Source: a virus
Strand: one strand, 5' to 3'
Length of the DNA: 26,827 nt
IMG/VR virus record: IMGVR_UViG_3300023220_000367
Span: 1-26,827 of that record
How positions within the stretch are numbered: position 1 is the first letter of the stretch; every line of letters starts with the position of its first letter. The position numbers and the translations under genes were made by a program. This document shows, in pieces, positions 8,377 to 17,060 of this stretch. The notes beneath the pieces are model-generated. The model did not search any database. It was not told the origin of the DNA and saw only the letters and a program-made list of their open reading frames with translations.

Positions 8377-9969
8377 TTAATTTACCCTCAAACTAGCCTT
8401 ATTTACCTGCAAATCTATAGCATCGGTATTATTTTCAACAAACAATTCTAAAAAATCTCCAGGAGAAAATTTTATTTGCCACATAATTGCAGTATTTTTT
8501 GGATCAGCTGCAGAGACTTCATTTGGAGTGTTTGCATTCGTAACGACAGTACCATTAATTGCAAGATGAATTTTGATATTCTTATTTGCTCCTGAAACTG
8601 ATTCAATTGTTGCTTGAGCACTAACAGCCAACACCGCATCTTTGACACCATCATATGTGGCCCGGCCACCTGCTGTAAGTGTAAATTGACTATTTCTTTC
8701 TGTAATCCAAGTACCAGTTATAAGAACAGGAGTATCAACAGCTGAAATAACAGTTGTTGTCGGTGTATTAAAACTTAACAATGCATCAGGCCGGGTATCT
8801 GCGATATCGCTATTTAATGAGAATTGCCATTGCGCATCATCAGACGTAATTCCTGCCAATGCTGTTCCTGCGCCGATCTGCTGGATATTTTGGACTGTGC
8901 CCAATGATCCAGCATTGATATTTCCTGATGATGCAAGGCCGGATAACATGGTCGCGCCACCGGTAGGGACAAATACTGAATTGACATATGAAAAAGCATT
9001 GAAAGTCGCCGTTCCAAGATCAAATAAAGTCCCCCCCGCAATATTGATAAGGTTTTCAACACAGAAAAATGAGCCGTGCGTACCCGTAAACAAGAAACCA
9101 TCTGTCGCGATTGGACCTGTGGTGACGTTTCTTATAATCGTGCCGAGCAAGTCCTTTAGGATTCCTAGGGTTTTCGCTTCTGAAATCCCAATATTTTTCA
9201 TTATCAGAAGACCTGTGCCGGCACCGTCAATATTACTAAAAGCACCATTTGCGAATGACAAATCAATTTGTGAAAATACATTGGTTCCGCCAACTGCCGT
9301 GAACATGTCACCTGTCCCGGTATAAGTCAGCTTGATAAGTGTGCTATCCGCCCCCGAAAAGACGTTGTTATTCAGAATAAAACGGTCGGTTCCAACACTG
9401 ACATCATCCACGAATAAATAATGCGTATTTGCTGCCAGGGTGATCACTCCCGCTGCCGGGGTAGGGAGATCGGACTTTTGAGCAACCACTACCGTTTTGG
9501 TGGAAGCAGGGGCTGTGGTTGAGGCTATTTGAATTTGACCGGGTACTGCAGAGATATTAATTCCCGTGCCTGCTATCAATGATCGGAAAATAGCGGCAGA
9601 TGCATCCGGATCGTCAACAAGGGCAGTTCCAACCTCATTGAATGTAAAATCTGTGGCGATTTCAAGGCTATTCTGTGCGTCAATCAATGCGGCTATACCA
9701 AAGCCCGGGGCAATGTTCCGAATGCCCTTCACGGAGCCCTGATCGTCCAGCACAGGAACATCCCCAGCATCACCGACTTGGATAATTGATCCTGTGACGC
9801 CCAAAGCCGTGAGAAGATCAGCGACGGATATTTTGATATTATGTCCCGCAGATACAAAATCAAAGAATGCATCAGCAGGGATTATTGCTTGGGCAGGAAA
9901 ATTTGATTTCCTTACGCCTTGGCTTCGTATCCTGGCCCCTTTGTTTGCGTCTCCGGCTGTATGGCTCAT
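8377..9969 (-). CDS. Fibre-like virion protein with beta-rich C-terminal knob (candidate tail needle or accessory fibre)
   Basis: 530 residues. The N-terminus has basic residues, then NFPAQAIIPADAFFDFVSAGHNIKI and SVADLLTALG, an attachment-type segment seen in phage fibres. The middle (about 180-370) is a long Gly/Asn/Thr beta-rich region suggestive of a beta-helix. The last 140 residues (from ALLSFNTPTTTVISAVDTP to KASLRVN) have the strand pattern of a TNF/C1q-like jelly roll, with GRATYDG, SGANKNIKIHLAINGTVV and FSPGDFLELFVENNT. Such knobs cap receptor-binding trimers, including the Sf6 tail needle. It lies between gp4 and gp10 equivalents, where P22 has nothing. GAGGAAA precedes the ATG, which overlaps the gp4-like stop by four bases. 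A virion role is likely; the exact part is inferred. Confidence 0.6.
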   Translation of the reverse strand: MSHTAGDANKGARIRSQGVRKSNFPAQAIIPADAFFDFVSAGHNIKISVADLLTALGVTGSIIQVGDAGDVPVLDDQGSVKGIRNIAPGFGIAALIDAQNSLEIATDFTFNEVGTALVDDPDASAAIFRSLIAGTGINISAVPGQIQIASTTAPASTKTVVVAQKSDLPTPAAGVITLAANTHYLFVDDVSVGTDRFILNNNVFSGADSTLIKLTYTGTGDMFTAVGGTNVFSQIDLSFANGAFSNIDGAGTGLLIMKNIGISEAKTLGILKDLLGTIIRNVTTGPIATDGFLFTGTHGSFFCVENLINIAGGTLFDLGTATFNAFSYVNSVFVPTGGATMLSGLASSGNINAGSLGTVQNIQQIGAGTALAGITSDDAQWQFSLNSDIADTRPDALLSFNTPTTTVISAVDTPVLITGTWITERNSQFTLTAGGRATYDGVKDAVLAVSAQATIESVSGANKNIKIHLAINGTVVTNANTPNEVSAADPKNTAIMWQIKFSPGDFLELFVENNTDAIDLQVNKASLRVN

Positions 9970-10454
9970 GTGCTTTCCTCTGTACCTTCTTCCAATCCGA
10001 TGGCCCCGGTTGTTTCAGCCAATATCTCAGCCTCAAGGTCGGGAAAAAATCTACGTGTTGCTCCAAAACCGTTATGTTCGTTCCCTGATCCAACAGGGAG
10101 GGTTGACGGAAAAGAGGAAGTGGTAATGTTTACCCCTAACTCTCTCATGGCATCAAGACCCTCTTTAGCCATTCTGACAAGGCCAGGCGTGATTTCTCCA
10201 TCATATTCGGGGGCAATATCAATAGCCACATTTGCAATCAGGCCACGCAAGGCCCCGGTCGGGATGGTGATATTATCTGATAGATTGGTTACCTCGGTAT
10301 AGCCAAGCCTGATACCTTTTGCATCCAGAGCAAGCATGTAATTGTTCATGCTAAAAATAGCATCTGAAAACTCATCAGGCTCGAAATCTGCTTCCGATGC
10401 CTGAACGAGTATCTTTTGCAATATTGATTTGAGAACTTGCGCCGCGGTGGCCAT
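9966..10454 (-). CDS. P22 gp4-like tail accessory factor / head completion protein
   Basis: 162 residues (P22 gp4 is 166). The N-terminal helices include EPDEFSDAIFSMNNYMLALDAKGIRLGY, matching the gp4 layout, and TGALRGLIANVAIDIAPEYDGEIT corresponds to the HNLACRIAPDYALEAT region. The C-terminal FPSTLPVGSGNEHNG followed by RRFFPDLE parallels YPSRMPTGSGNSF and HYFPGEQ. Gp4 binds the portal, extends it and seals packaged DNA. Start ATG shares one base with the preceding TAA (TAATG) and has AGGTGG upstream. Confident family call by motif and position. Confidence 0.85.
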   Translation of the reverse strand: MATAAQVLKSILQKILVQASEADFEPDEFSDAIFSMNNYMLALDAKGIRLGYTEVTNLSDNITIPTGALRGLIANVAIDIAPEYDGEITPGLVRMAKEGLDAMRELGVNITTSSFPSTLPVGSGNEHNGFGATRRFFPDLEAEILAETTGAIGLEEGTEEST

Positions 10455-10582
10455 TATTCAGCCACCTTTTTTGGTTTTCTGCCGAGTTTCTTTTTCCAAT
10501 TAAGGCTTTTGGCATATTTAACCGTTGCCTCGTTATCGTTTATATTGATTTCTTTACCGTTCGGTTTAATCCAAATTGTCAT
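10454..10582 (-). CDS. Small basic phage protein between coat and gp4-like genes
   Basis: 42 residues: begins MTIWIKPNGKEIN, contains VKYAKSLNWKKKLGRKP and ends KVAE. The pattern of a short beta hairpin, a helix and SLxW is common in tiny phage proteins encoded after major capsid genes; their role is unknown. GAGG lies six bases before the ATG, and the stop overlaps the gp4-like start (TAATG), which supports real translation and coupling. A strong hairpin lies just upstream. Confidence 0.65.
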   Translation of the reverse strand: MTIWIKPNGKEININDNEATVKYAKSLNWKKKLGRKPKKVAE

Positions 10583-10608
10583 AACTAACCTCATAAATTT
10601 TGGTGGAT

Positions 10609-10628
10609 GGAGGGACCGAAGCCCCTCC
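10609..10628 (-). other. Stable RNA hairpin with UUCG tetraloop after the coat gene
   Basis: In the minus-strand transcript this reads GGAGGGGC, UUCG, GUCCCUCC: an eight-pair stem (one G-U) closed by C(UUCG)G, an exceptionally stable tetraloop. It starts 14 bases after the coat stop codon and is not followed by a U tract, so it is not a classic terminator. A role in 3' end protection or in limiting downstream expression is inferred. Confidence 0.7.
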
Positions 10629-10642
10629 TGATTAGATGGTCG

Positions 10643-11908
10643 TTATGGAGTACCGAAACCTTGGCCAGCAAAGAACGGATTGAGTGCGCCATAGGCAGGC
10701 CGGAAATCAAATCGGATTGTCTGCTTGTTCGCATCACCATCAGAATACCGTGACACACGAAACTGCAAACCGTCTTTTGTGGTTGCAATCGTATCTGTCG
10801 CGAACAGTCTCTTGAGGGGAACCGAGGTAATGCTGAATGCTTCAGGATGCCAAAACAGATTTGGTTGTTTGACCGTGGACGCAGCACCAAGGATAGTGAC
10901 AACATCACCCATGACCGGCGCGGTATCAACGGTATTATAAGCACCAGGACTTTCAAAGATAGCGGGGCCAGTAACAGTGATTAGACCGGCACCAAGAGCC
11001 AATGTAACATCAGCGGTAACGGTTCCGGTCCAAACAATCGGTGACCCGGTCGCATCCAACACAAGATCACGAGTTGAAAGATTTAGGCGATTACGTCCAG
11101 TAATTTGAACCTGTTCACCTGCCTTGATTGGCAAGTCTGCGTCAAATCCAGTAAGAGAAAGTACCTGGGTCATGGTATCTTTAGCAGCAATATACGTTAC
11201 AATAGGACTTGCAAGCAGAGTTCCGGCACGGTCGGCACCGGCACCGGAAGTATATGTTGGAAGGGTTGTTGCCGTTTTAACGCTAAATCCTGCAAAGTTT
11301 TCTTTCACGGTTGCGTCTGCATTGGCATCAGAAAAACCAACATCATTGCCCAAAGACCGCTGTTCATTTGCAAGCTTCACTTGGGAGAATGGATTTAGAA
11401 GGTACATCCATTTTTTATTCATTGGCACACCGGTGCTTTGCATAAGAGCCCCGGCATTGGCAACTTCTTGCCAACTATCAACGCCCTCACCAACCGTACC
11501 AGATAGCAATGCAGTGTTTTTAACAGCAAACGCCGCGAAGTCGGTTTCGAGATCGACAACCATGCGCCGTGCAGCATCATCCCAAAAGCGGTCAGAATCG
11601 GTGCCCATTTTGAGGGCTTGATCCGCTTCATCGAAATCAATGGGAATTGTAATATAGTTTTGAACTGTGGCGGTTGCTTTACCGGTTATGATGTCGCGCT
11701 TAGTGCCGGTAATGTCACCGTCAGAAGTACGAATAGTTTGATAATCGGTAGGACGTTTAATATCTACATTGTCACCAGAGTTGGGGTCGAATGACCCTGC
11801 GAATAATTGAGTATCAACATTTTTTGAAATCACCCGCTGACTCTCGAAGGATGCGAGAACCTTCATCATTACCTTGCGGGTAAAGTTACTGTCAAAAGAA
11901 TTGGCCAT
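10643..11908 (-). CDS. Major capsid (coat) protein, P22 gp5 type
   Basis: 421 residues against 430 for P22 coat. Order of features: N-arm MANSFDSNFTRKVMMKVLASFES, E-loop-like region with VDIKRPTDYQTIR, PIDFDEADQALKM, a helix WDDAARRMVVDLETDFAAFAV, then a P-domain with KKWMYLLNPFSQVKLA. An insertion domain-like stretch (AGEQVQITGRNRLNL) precedes NLFWHPEAFSITSVPLKR, the counterpart of NVFWADDAIRIVSQPI in P22. The C-terminus FDFRPAYGALNPFFAGQGFG corresponds to the [20 protein letters not shown] end. HK97-fold shell subunit. AAGGTGATAAA sits before the ATG. The gene lies directly after the scaffold gene as in P22. Confidence 0.88.
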   Translation of the reverse strand: MANSFDSNFTRKVMMKVLASFESQRVISKNVDTQLFAGSFDPNSGDNVDIKRPTDYQTIRTSDGDITGTKRDIITGKATATVQNYITIPIDFDEADQALKMGTDSDRFWDDAARRMVVDLETDFAAFAVKNTALLSGTVGEGVDSWQEVANAGALMQSTGVPMNKKWMYLLNPFSQVKLANEQRSLGNDVGFSDANADATVKENFAGFSVKTATTLPTYTSGAGADRAGTLLASPIVTYIAAKDTMTQVLSLTGFDADLPIKAGEQVQITGRNRLNLSTRDLVLDATGSPIVWTGTVTADVTLALGAGLITVTGPAIFESPGAYNTVDTAPVMGDVVTILGAASTVKQPNLFWHPEAFSITSVPLKRLFATDTIATTKDGLQFRVSRYSDGDANKQTIRFDFRPAYGALNPFFAGQGFGTP

Positions 11909-11917
11909 TTTATCACC

Positions 11918-12742
11918 TTATGAAAAAGTGACCCCTTTAAGCCTTGGATCTGTCTTCTCAGGCACACCCTTGCCATCATCCATATCGAGCGGATGCGGGG
12001 CCGTGGTTGTTTTTTTGATGCCTGCAAGTTTGGGTTTGATCTCATTCGCAATATAGATGCCTGCCTGGATATCATCCATTGATCTGATTTTATCTAATTC
12101 CAGCATATTTGTTGCCAGAAAATTGATGATCAAAGGACCTTGTGCGTCTGAAACCAAATGATCTTGGATGCCCTGAGCAAGTCCAGATTGACTAACCATC
12201 GCGGCGTCTTTCTGCATTTGCTCGGATTTAATTCCAAAGGTTTCAGCCGTTTTTGCATATCCTACAATTGCCTCTTGTTGCTTTTGAACAGTTTCCTGCG
12301 CTTGCTGTTGAGCTTGACGTTGCAGTTGGGAATTTTCCCACGATATCTGCTGATCAAACTCGGCACGTTGCTTAATCGCCTCGTCCCGTTTGTCTTGTGC
12401 AGCTTTTAATCCATCTGGATCGCTATAGAAGTCATCAAGGTTTGGCGTATCAGGAATTTCAGGGGCTTGAGCCTGGGGCAGTTGCGCTTTTGCTTCGGCC
12501 AATTGTCTTTGAAGATCATCACGCTCTTGAGTAACTGCGTGAGTTTTTGCAACCTTCTTGTTAATTGTCTTATCAAAAATCGCTTGCTGTTCAGGGGTAA
12601 AAGTGACCCGTTCTTCCTGAGAACCTTCTTCAGTCGGGGCGTTGTCTGCGCCTATCTGATCTTGGCTCTGTTCTTCCGTGGCCTGGTCGGAAATTTGAAT
12701 ACCATCGGTATTCTCTGTCGGCGCGTTCTGGATATCATCCAT
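11918..12742 (-). CDS. Capsid scaffolding protein, P22 gp8 type
   Basis: 274 residues (P22 gp8 is 303). Very acidic, Gln/Glu-rich and mostly helical: an acidic leader, FTPEQQAIFDKTINKKVAKTH, then a long coiled-coil region (QERDDLQRQLAEAKAQ; QISWENSQLQRQAQQQAQ). The C-terminus has a basic segment (NEIKPKLAGIKK) and ends DPRLKGVTF; in P22 a basic helix-turn-helix at the C-terminus binds coat. Scaffold guides procapsid assembly and leaves before packaging. Location between portal and coat agrees. AAGGG lies upstream of the ATG, after a hairpin-containing gap. Confidence 0.85.
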   Translation of the reverse strand: MDDIQNAPTENTDGIQISDQATEEQSQDQIGADNAPTEEGSQEERVTFTPEQQAIFDKTINKKVAKTHAVTQERDDLQRQLAEAKAQLPQAQAPEIPDTPNLDDFYSDPDGLKAAQDKRDEAIKQRAEFDQQISWENSQLQRQAQQQAQETVQKQQEAIVGYAKTAETFGIKSEQMQKDAAMVSQSGLAQGIQDHLVSDAQGPLIINFLATNMLELDKIRSMDDIQAGIYIANEIKPKLAGIKKTTTAPHPLDMDDGKGVPEKTDPRLKGVTFS

Positions 12743-12764
12743 AGCTTAAAACCCTTTTTTAGGT

Positions 12765-12799
12765 GAATTGCCGGGCTTCCTGCCCGTGAGGTGTAATTC
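12765..12799 (-). other. Intercistronic hairpin between portal and scaffold genes
   Basis: On the minus transcript CGGGC-AGGAA-GCCCG forms a perfect five-pair stem (12772-12786), enclosed by an outer GAATT/AATTC pairing with unequal internal loops. It lies in the 97-base gap between the portal stop and the scaffold start, one of the longest gaps in the late operon. There is no U tract. It could tune relative expression of portal and scaffold/coat or serve as an RNA processing site. Confidence 0.5.
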
Positions 12800-12839
12800 A
12801 GAATTATCAAATTAAATAATTAAAATCAAGTTTATTCGC

Positions 12840-15071
12840 TCAAGTTTGATTTTGAGCATCGATAACTTCTCGCGTCTGCCCAATGAATGAGGCAACGTTT
12901 CCAGGTCCTTGGATGGGGGAAACCGCAATAGCATCTGCCAGCGTTTTCATTGTGTTTGCTTGGGTATTTAGGTTGTCAATAGCATCATTTGCAAACTGAT
13001 TTTGTTGATCTCGCAAGGCAATCAATTGATCAAATTCTTGTTTCTGTGTTGCCTGATCAAGTTTTGCAATTTTTTCTGAAAATTCTATATTTCTCTGTTG
13101 GGCGTCAAGCTCAATTTTTCTCTGAGCCAATTGAAGCTTTTGAACATCAAGAGCAATTCTATTTTGGGCTTTCTGATTTTCAAGCTGAACCTTCTGCAAA
13201 TCAACCTGAACCTTTTGAGCCTGGGCATCAGCCTTGGTTTGTTCAGCCTGCGCCTTGGCCTGTTCGGCTTGGGCAAGCAATATGGCTGCGTCTGGCTGTT
13301 GTGGTTGCTGTGCGGCTATCTCTGCTGCCTGTTGCTCTTCCTCGGTCATTTGATCAACGGGAATGACGCCAGCATTCAACAACTGCTGTCTCGATCTTTC
13401 AGCTATTTTATCCATGCCCGGCGCGTCAATATTGGATAAAAAGACATCACTGCCTATTTGCATTACTGTAGGATCGACGGCGGCAACCCGTAGGATAGCC
13501 TCAACCGTTTCATCCTGTCGGCTGCTGAACGATGGACCAGCCGTGCATGTGGTGATAAATTTACCGAGAGACATATCATTCAAAACAACCGGATCGCCTG
13601 TTTGCTCATCTACTATTGCTTGGTTAAGAACCTTTGTTTCGCCAGACCCATCGATACTAAGAATTTGCTGCTGTCTTTCAACATCATAGACCTTTGAGAA
13701 GGCTTCGTCCATGATAGTCGCCGTCCGACATATTGCTATTTCCAGAGCCGAAATATATCCCGCTGTCATGTTGTTGGTTTTGTCCTGAAGTCGTTGGATA
13801 GCAATGCCAGATTGCAGGCCCGGATTGTCTCCCATACCCGCCGCAAATATGCCCGCCGTTGACTGCATCATGGCCCGCATATTCTCGGTGATAATTCGAA
13901 GGCCGGGATTGATCTTGGCTCCTCCTGTCATGAATGGTGGCGGCACTCCGTCAACATGAGTGTAGGTTTGGACAGGATCAGTATTGGTGTTGAGCGTAGC
14001 AAGTGTGGCCGTGTTGCCCTCAGACTGCTCTTTAGTCATCCAAGCCTTATCACGGGGAGCAAGTGCGCCCTCTTCGATCTCTCTGGATTGAGAATAATTC
14101 AGCACCCTTTGCGAATCCTTCAGTTTACGAACAACGCCGCGGTAAAGAAATTTGTTACCAAGAACCTGATAATTTCCATAGACCGGGATAAGGGGGATGC
14201 TTGAGAAGACGGTCTCTTGCTCCTTTCCTATCCAGCCCTCGCCATCAAACTTCCGCATGAAGAAAGTGCTTACCTTGATTTTACGTCTATCGACAATGGT
14301 TTCACCACCATCGGCTAATTCATCTTCAACCTTCTTAAAATCTTCATCATTCAAAACTGCGCGGCCTAAGCTTGTTTTGAGCAATTCTTTGGTGACCAGT
14401 TTTCTGAAAAAGAAATGCCCAACAATCACGCTCTCAGTTTTGTTGTTATGGTGATTACGATGACTGTGATGAAGCCCTTGATCTACGCTTTTGCCGGTCC
14501 TATCGGGGTTTTTCTCTTTGAATTGTTCTAATGGTATAGCAGATAACAGCCAACCATGATCAGAATCGGATCTGTCTTGCTCTTGCGCACCAACGTCAAA
14601 CCATACGCGCTGCAACGAATTATGGATCGTCTTGATAATTAGATCCAAGTCAAATGATTTCTCTGTCAAGTGCGTGGTTTCCACCATCCAATGGTCCGCA
14701 CCACTCACAATCACATTTCGCGCGGCCATTGCATAAATATGCTGTGCGCGGGATACGTTCTCGATATTGCGGGTTAGGCCAGCTCTGATCTCAGCTAGGT
14801 CTTTCGTTGCGCCGCTACCCGCAGGCTTAATGGAGATGTCAAAGTTCAAGCGATCGATATGTCCTGAAATCTGGTCAACGATCGGCGATGTCTGATCAAA
14901 TGTATATCGTGGCTTATCCGCAAACGAATTAAATACCGACTGCTCCCATTGGCCGTTCACATCAGTGACAAATTCATGATCTTCTTGAGATAACTCTCTA
15001 TTGTCTCTCTCAGCATCTTGAGCCTGTTCAAGAAGTTTAATGACTAAATTATAATCCGAATAATCGGGCAT
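12840..15071 (-). CDS. Portal protein, P22 gp1 type
   Basis: 743 residues (P22 gp1 is 725). The dodecameric portal forms the DNA channel at one capsid vertex and docks the terminase and gp4. Seen in order: an acidic helical N-terminus; FTFDQTSPIVDQISGHIDRL-like wing residues (actual text TFDQTSPIVDQISGHIDRL at about 58-76); a central stem region with IPLIPVYGNYQVLGNKFLYRGVVR; GLQSGIAIQRLQDKTNNM, a typical portal helix; and, after about residue 590, a long Gln/Ala/Lys coiled coil (AEQAKAQAEQTKADAQ onward), the counterpart of the P22 helical barrel. AAGGATG precedes the ATG, three bases after the large terminase stop. Confidence 0.88.
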   Translation of the reverse strand: MPDYSDYNLVIKLLEQAQDAERDNRELSQEDHEFVTDVNGQWEQSVFNSFADKPRYTFDQTSPIVDQISGHIDRLNFDISIKPAGSGATKDLAEIRAGLTRNIENVSRAQHIYAMAARNVIVSGADHWMVETTHLTEKSFDLDLIIKTIHNSLQRVWFDVGAQEQDRSDSDHGWLLSAIPLEQFKEKNPDRTGKSVDQGLHHSHRNHHNNKTESVIVGHFFFRKLVTKELLKTSLGRAVLNDEDFKKVEDELADGGETIVDRRKIKVSTFFMRKFDGEGWIGKEQETVFSSIPLIPVYGNYQVLGNKFLYRGVVRKLKDSQRVLNYSQSREIEEGALAPRDKAWMTKEQSEGNTATLATLNTNTDPVQTYTHVDGVPPPFMTGGAKINPGLRIITENMRAMMQSTAGIFAAGMGDNPGLQSGIAIQRLQDKTNNMTAGYISALEIAICRTATIMDEAFSKVYDVERQQQILSIDGSGETKVLNQAIVDEQTGDPVVLNDMSLGKFITTCTAGPSFSSRQDETVEAILRVAAVDPTVMQIGSDVFLSNIDAPGMDKIAERSRQQLLNAGVIPVDQMTEEEQQAAEIAAQQPQQPDAAILLAQAEQAKAQAEQTKADAQAQKVQVDLQKVQLENQKAQNRIALDVQKLQLAQRKIELDAQQRNIEFSEKIAKLDQATQKQEFDQLIALRDQQNQFANDAIDNLNTQANTMKTLADAIAVSPIQGPGNVASFIGQTREVIDAQNQT

Positions 15072-15074
15072 CGG

Positions 15075-16532
15075 CTACCATCCTTTGAATTTTATATCTG
15101 GAATATTTGTCTTTTCCGGAGGAATGAACATCAACATCATGCAGCTATCACCCTCATTTGGTGAGGAAATGCCCTGTTTTTTCATTTCGTCTTTACTCAT
15201 GATTTGTTCTAATCCCTGGGAGTTTGGCTTGCGCGGTATCCGGCATAACTGCGATCTGAGGGAGACGATATCATCAATTCCCTCAGAATTCAAACTGATC
15301 ATATCTTCGGGATCAATATATTTGCCTTTAATGCGGCATTTGTAAATGTTATGGAACCGCCTGGCAAGCTCAACATAATACTGGGCGCGGTTGTTTTTAA
15401 AGGTGTCTGCATAGGTCTTTGGCTTGCTTATTGCGTCATCGCCAGACATGGGATTATATATGCTTGTGGCGTTGTCTTGGGCCTTTCCGGATAGGCTACC
15501 ACGGAACATGTGATACTTGGTTGATGTACCCTTGAAAGCGTCCGAGACTTGCCGCTTAAGCCCGGTCCCCATACCGTCACCATCCCAGACAAACCAATCT
15601 GCATCGGCCTTACGTGCATGACCAGTGGCCCAATCACACACTTCGTCAATCTCACCAGTGGTTTTGGATCTGACCTGTTGAATGATGCTCCCATGACGCA
15701 CAGCAAAACCGCCGGCGTCCCCGCCATCGTCAAACGGGTCATGGGCTGCGATGATGGCCCCGAGAGGCTCAAACATAGATTTAAGTTTTGGATCAAGGTG
15801 AGCATCAATAGCAGCATCAAACCATTCAGGCATGATGATCGAATTCTCCACGGTATCATTAAACTTTCCCTCCCAAATATGATCATATAAGGCCCGAACC
15901 ATCGTTTCGTAATCATATTGTCTGATTTGTTCTTGTGCCTCATTCCACCATGGATTATCACGCCAATTGACTACGATAATCATGTGGAGATCGTCCTCAT
16001 AGTATCCGTCACGAAGTAACTCTTTCCAAAATGGGATAAGAAATCTTTGGCTAAACGGATCGCCACTTGAATGAGGGTTAGCCACGAACCAGCACTCCCG
16101 ACCCGGCTCACGCAAGATCGTTGGAATGAGCTTTTCCAAGCTGTCCTTTGACGCGGTTTGGGCTTCCTCAAATATCGCATATTTATAACCGGTCATGGAT
16201 TTAACGCTGTTGGGATCCCGGTTTGCCCCCTTGTAGGTCGTATAAGCTCCATTTGGTGCAACGATACTAGAGGCTTGCAATTGCCAACCACTGAGGCCTA
16301 TGCGCTCCTCAACACTCTGTTTCATCTCGTTATGGATACTGTCTTGGATGGTGTTCTGATATTCACGAAGGCAAAGGATGTTCTCACCTTCGATATTCAT
16401 TTTTAGGCCGGTCATGATATCACAAACCGCAACGCTCTTCCCGCTCCCCCTGCCGCCGATAATCACTTTGATCGGCTTATGTTTGGTAACAAGTCTTTTG
16501 AATTTGGAATTGATATTGAGATTAATCGTCAT
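15075..16532 (-). CDS. terL: Terminase large subunit (packaging ATPase and nuclease)
   Basis: 485 residues from ATG at 16532; a TTG at 16544 would add four. ATPase: Walker A GGRGSGKS at 26-33, Walker B YKYAIFEEAQ at 116-125, coupling motif ANPHSSGD at 151-158. Nuclease: acidic clusters HDPFDDGGD at about 264-272, WDGDGMGTG at about 316-324 and a late EGDSC near the C-terminus, as in RNase H-like terminase nucleases. It pumps DNA into the procapsid and cuts it, with the small subunit and portal. The layout is like P22 gp2/Sf6 gp2. It overlaps the small gene upstream by 11 bases. Neither start has a strong ribosome site, so coupling is likely. Confidence 0.9.
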   Translation of the reverse strand: MTINLNINSKFKRLVTKHKPIKVIIGGRGSGKSVAVCDIMTGLKMNIEGENILCLREYQNTIQDSIHNEMKQSVEERIGLSGWQLQASSIVAPNGAYTTYKGANRDPNSVKSMTGYKYAIFEEAQTASKDSLEKLIPTILREPGRECWFVANPHSSGDPFSQRFLIPFWKELLRDGYYEDDLHMIIVVNWRDNPWWNEAQEQIRQYDYETMVRALYDHIWEGKFNDTVENSIIMPEWFDAAIDAHLDPKLKSMFEPLGAIIAAHDPFDDGGDAGGFAVRHGSIIQQVRSKTTGEIDEVCDWATGHARKADADWFVWDGDGMGTGLKRQVSDAFKGTSTKYHMFRGSLSGKAQDNATSIYNPMSGDDAISKPKTYADTFKNNRAQYYVELARRFHNIYKCRIKGKYIDPEDMISLNSEGIDDIVSLRSQLCRIPRKPNSQGLEQIMSKDEMKKQGISSPNEGDSCMMLMFIPPEKTNIPDIKFKGW

Positions 16533-16794
16533 CTTTTTGATCAAGCTGTGTGACGAATCTAGCCGCTACACCGGCCACGTAGCCAGGCAGAACACTTCTT
16601 CCGATGATACGTTGCGGATCATGATAATCCGAAAACCAAGTTCCATCCTTATCCCACGCAATCATATAAAATCCAACGTTCGCCGCTGATATGCTGAGAA
16701 CCTTTGCGGAGGCAATCATTCTTTTCCGGCAAAGTTTCCGGCGGCGTTGCTCAAGAGTGTTCTTGTGAACTGATAGGGAAATTGGTTTGACCAT
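16522..16794 (-). CDS. Small basic protein of unknown function
   Basis: 90 residues. The first 35 are strongly basic (HKNTLEQRRRKLCRKRM); the rest, GFYMIAWDKDGTWFSDYHDP and GYVAGVAARFVTQLDQ, is mixed and looks folded. No family recognised. The start ATG overlaps the previous gene by 44 bases and has only a poor ribosome site, so it is probably coupled. Being next to the large terminase and basic, a DNA-related or packaging accessory role is possible but unproven. Confidence 0.6.
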   Translation of the reverse strand: MVKPISLSVHKNTLEQRRRKLCRKRMIASAKVLSISAANVGFYMIAWDKDGTWFSDYHDPQRIIGRSVLPGYVAGVAARFVTQLDQKDDD

Positions 16795-16963
16795 GGGAAC
16801 AATCTTTCTTTTTGTTGGGTAGATTTAATTCCTTCTCAACCAAATCTACTATCTGACGGGCCTTTGCAATGCTGAATGCTTCGCGGTATGAGATACCCTT
16901 TTTCCGGCCTCCTTGTATGAAAAGGTCAAGGATTTTAAACGCTATTTCTGTCTTCCGGTTCAT
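16751..16963 (-). CDS. Small basic helical protein, unknown function
   Basis: 70 residues from ATG at 16963 (GAGGAAAA upstream); a TTG 15 bases earlier is less likely. It begins MNRKTEIAFKILDLFIQGG and continues as YREAFSIAKARQIVDLVEKEL, two amphipathic helices, with a polar tail. Not recognised. It overlaps the preceding short gene by 29 bases and the following one by 44, a compression not seen among the structural genes. Confidence 0.55.
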   Translation of the reverse strand: MNRKTEIAFKILDLFIQGGRKKGISYREAFSIAKARQIVDLVEKELNLPNKKKDCSHGQTNFPISSQEHS

Positions 16964-17060
16964 TTTGCTTTTCCTCAAACTCTTTCAATGCTTTTTCAGA
17001 TACCAAATGGGTTATGCCATCAGCACACTTAACAACCAAAATATCATTTTTCACCTCCAT
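16935..17060 (-). CDS. Short ORF, possibly the rest of an interrupted gene
   Basis: 41 residues from ATG at 17060 (MEVKNDILVVKCADGITHLV, then a helix and ENEP-like acid tail ending NSV). No ribosome site is visible in front of this ATG. In the same frame upstream, an ATG at 17138 with an excellent GAGGTGA site reads 11 codons (MVDKHPTIDKY) and meets TAA at 17103-17105; the frame then stays open into this ORF through FSKKVYEFSAEVVS. Without that TAA the gene would encode 67 residues. Either a nonsense mutation or sequence error, or two tiny ORFs. Function unknown. Confidence 0.4.
   Translation of the reverse strand: MEVKNDILVVKCADGITHLVSEKALKEFEEKQNEPEDRNSV

Noticed and set aside
8897-9325. 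Plus-strand ORF of 142 codons opposite the fibre-like gene
   Set aside because: It lies wholly inside a well-supported minus-strand gene, is proline-rich in the manner of antisense readings, and has no convincing ribosome site.
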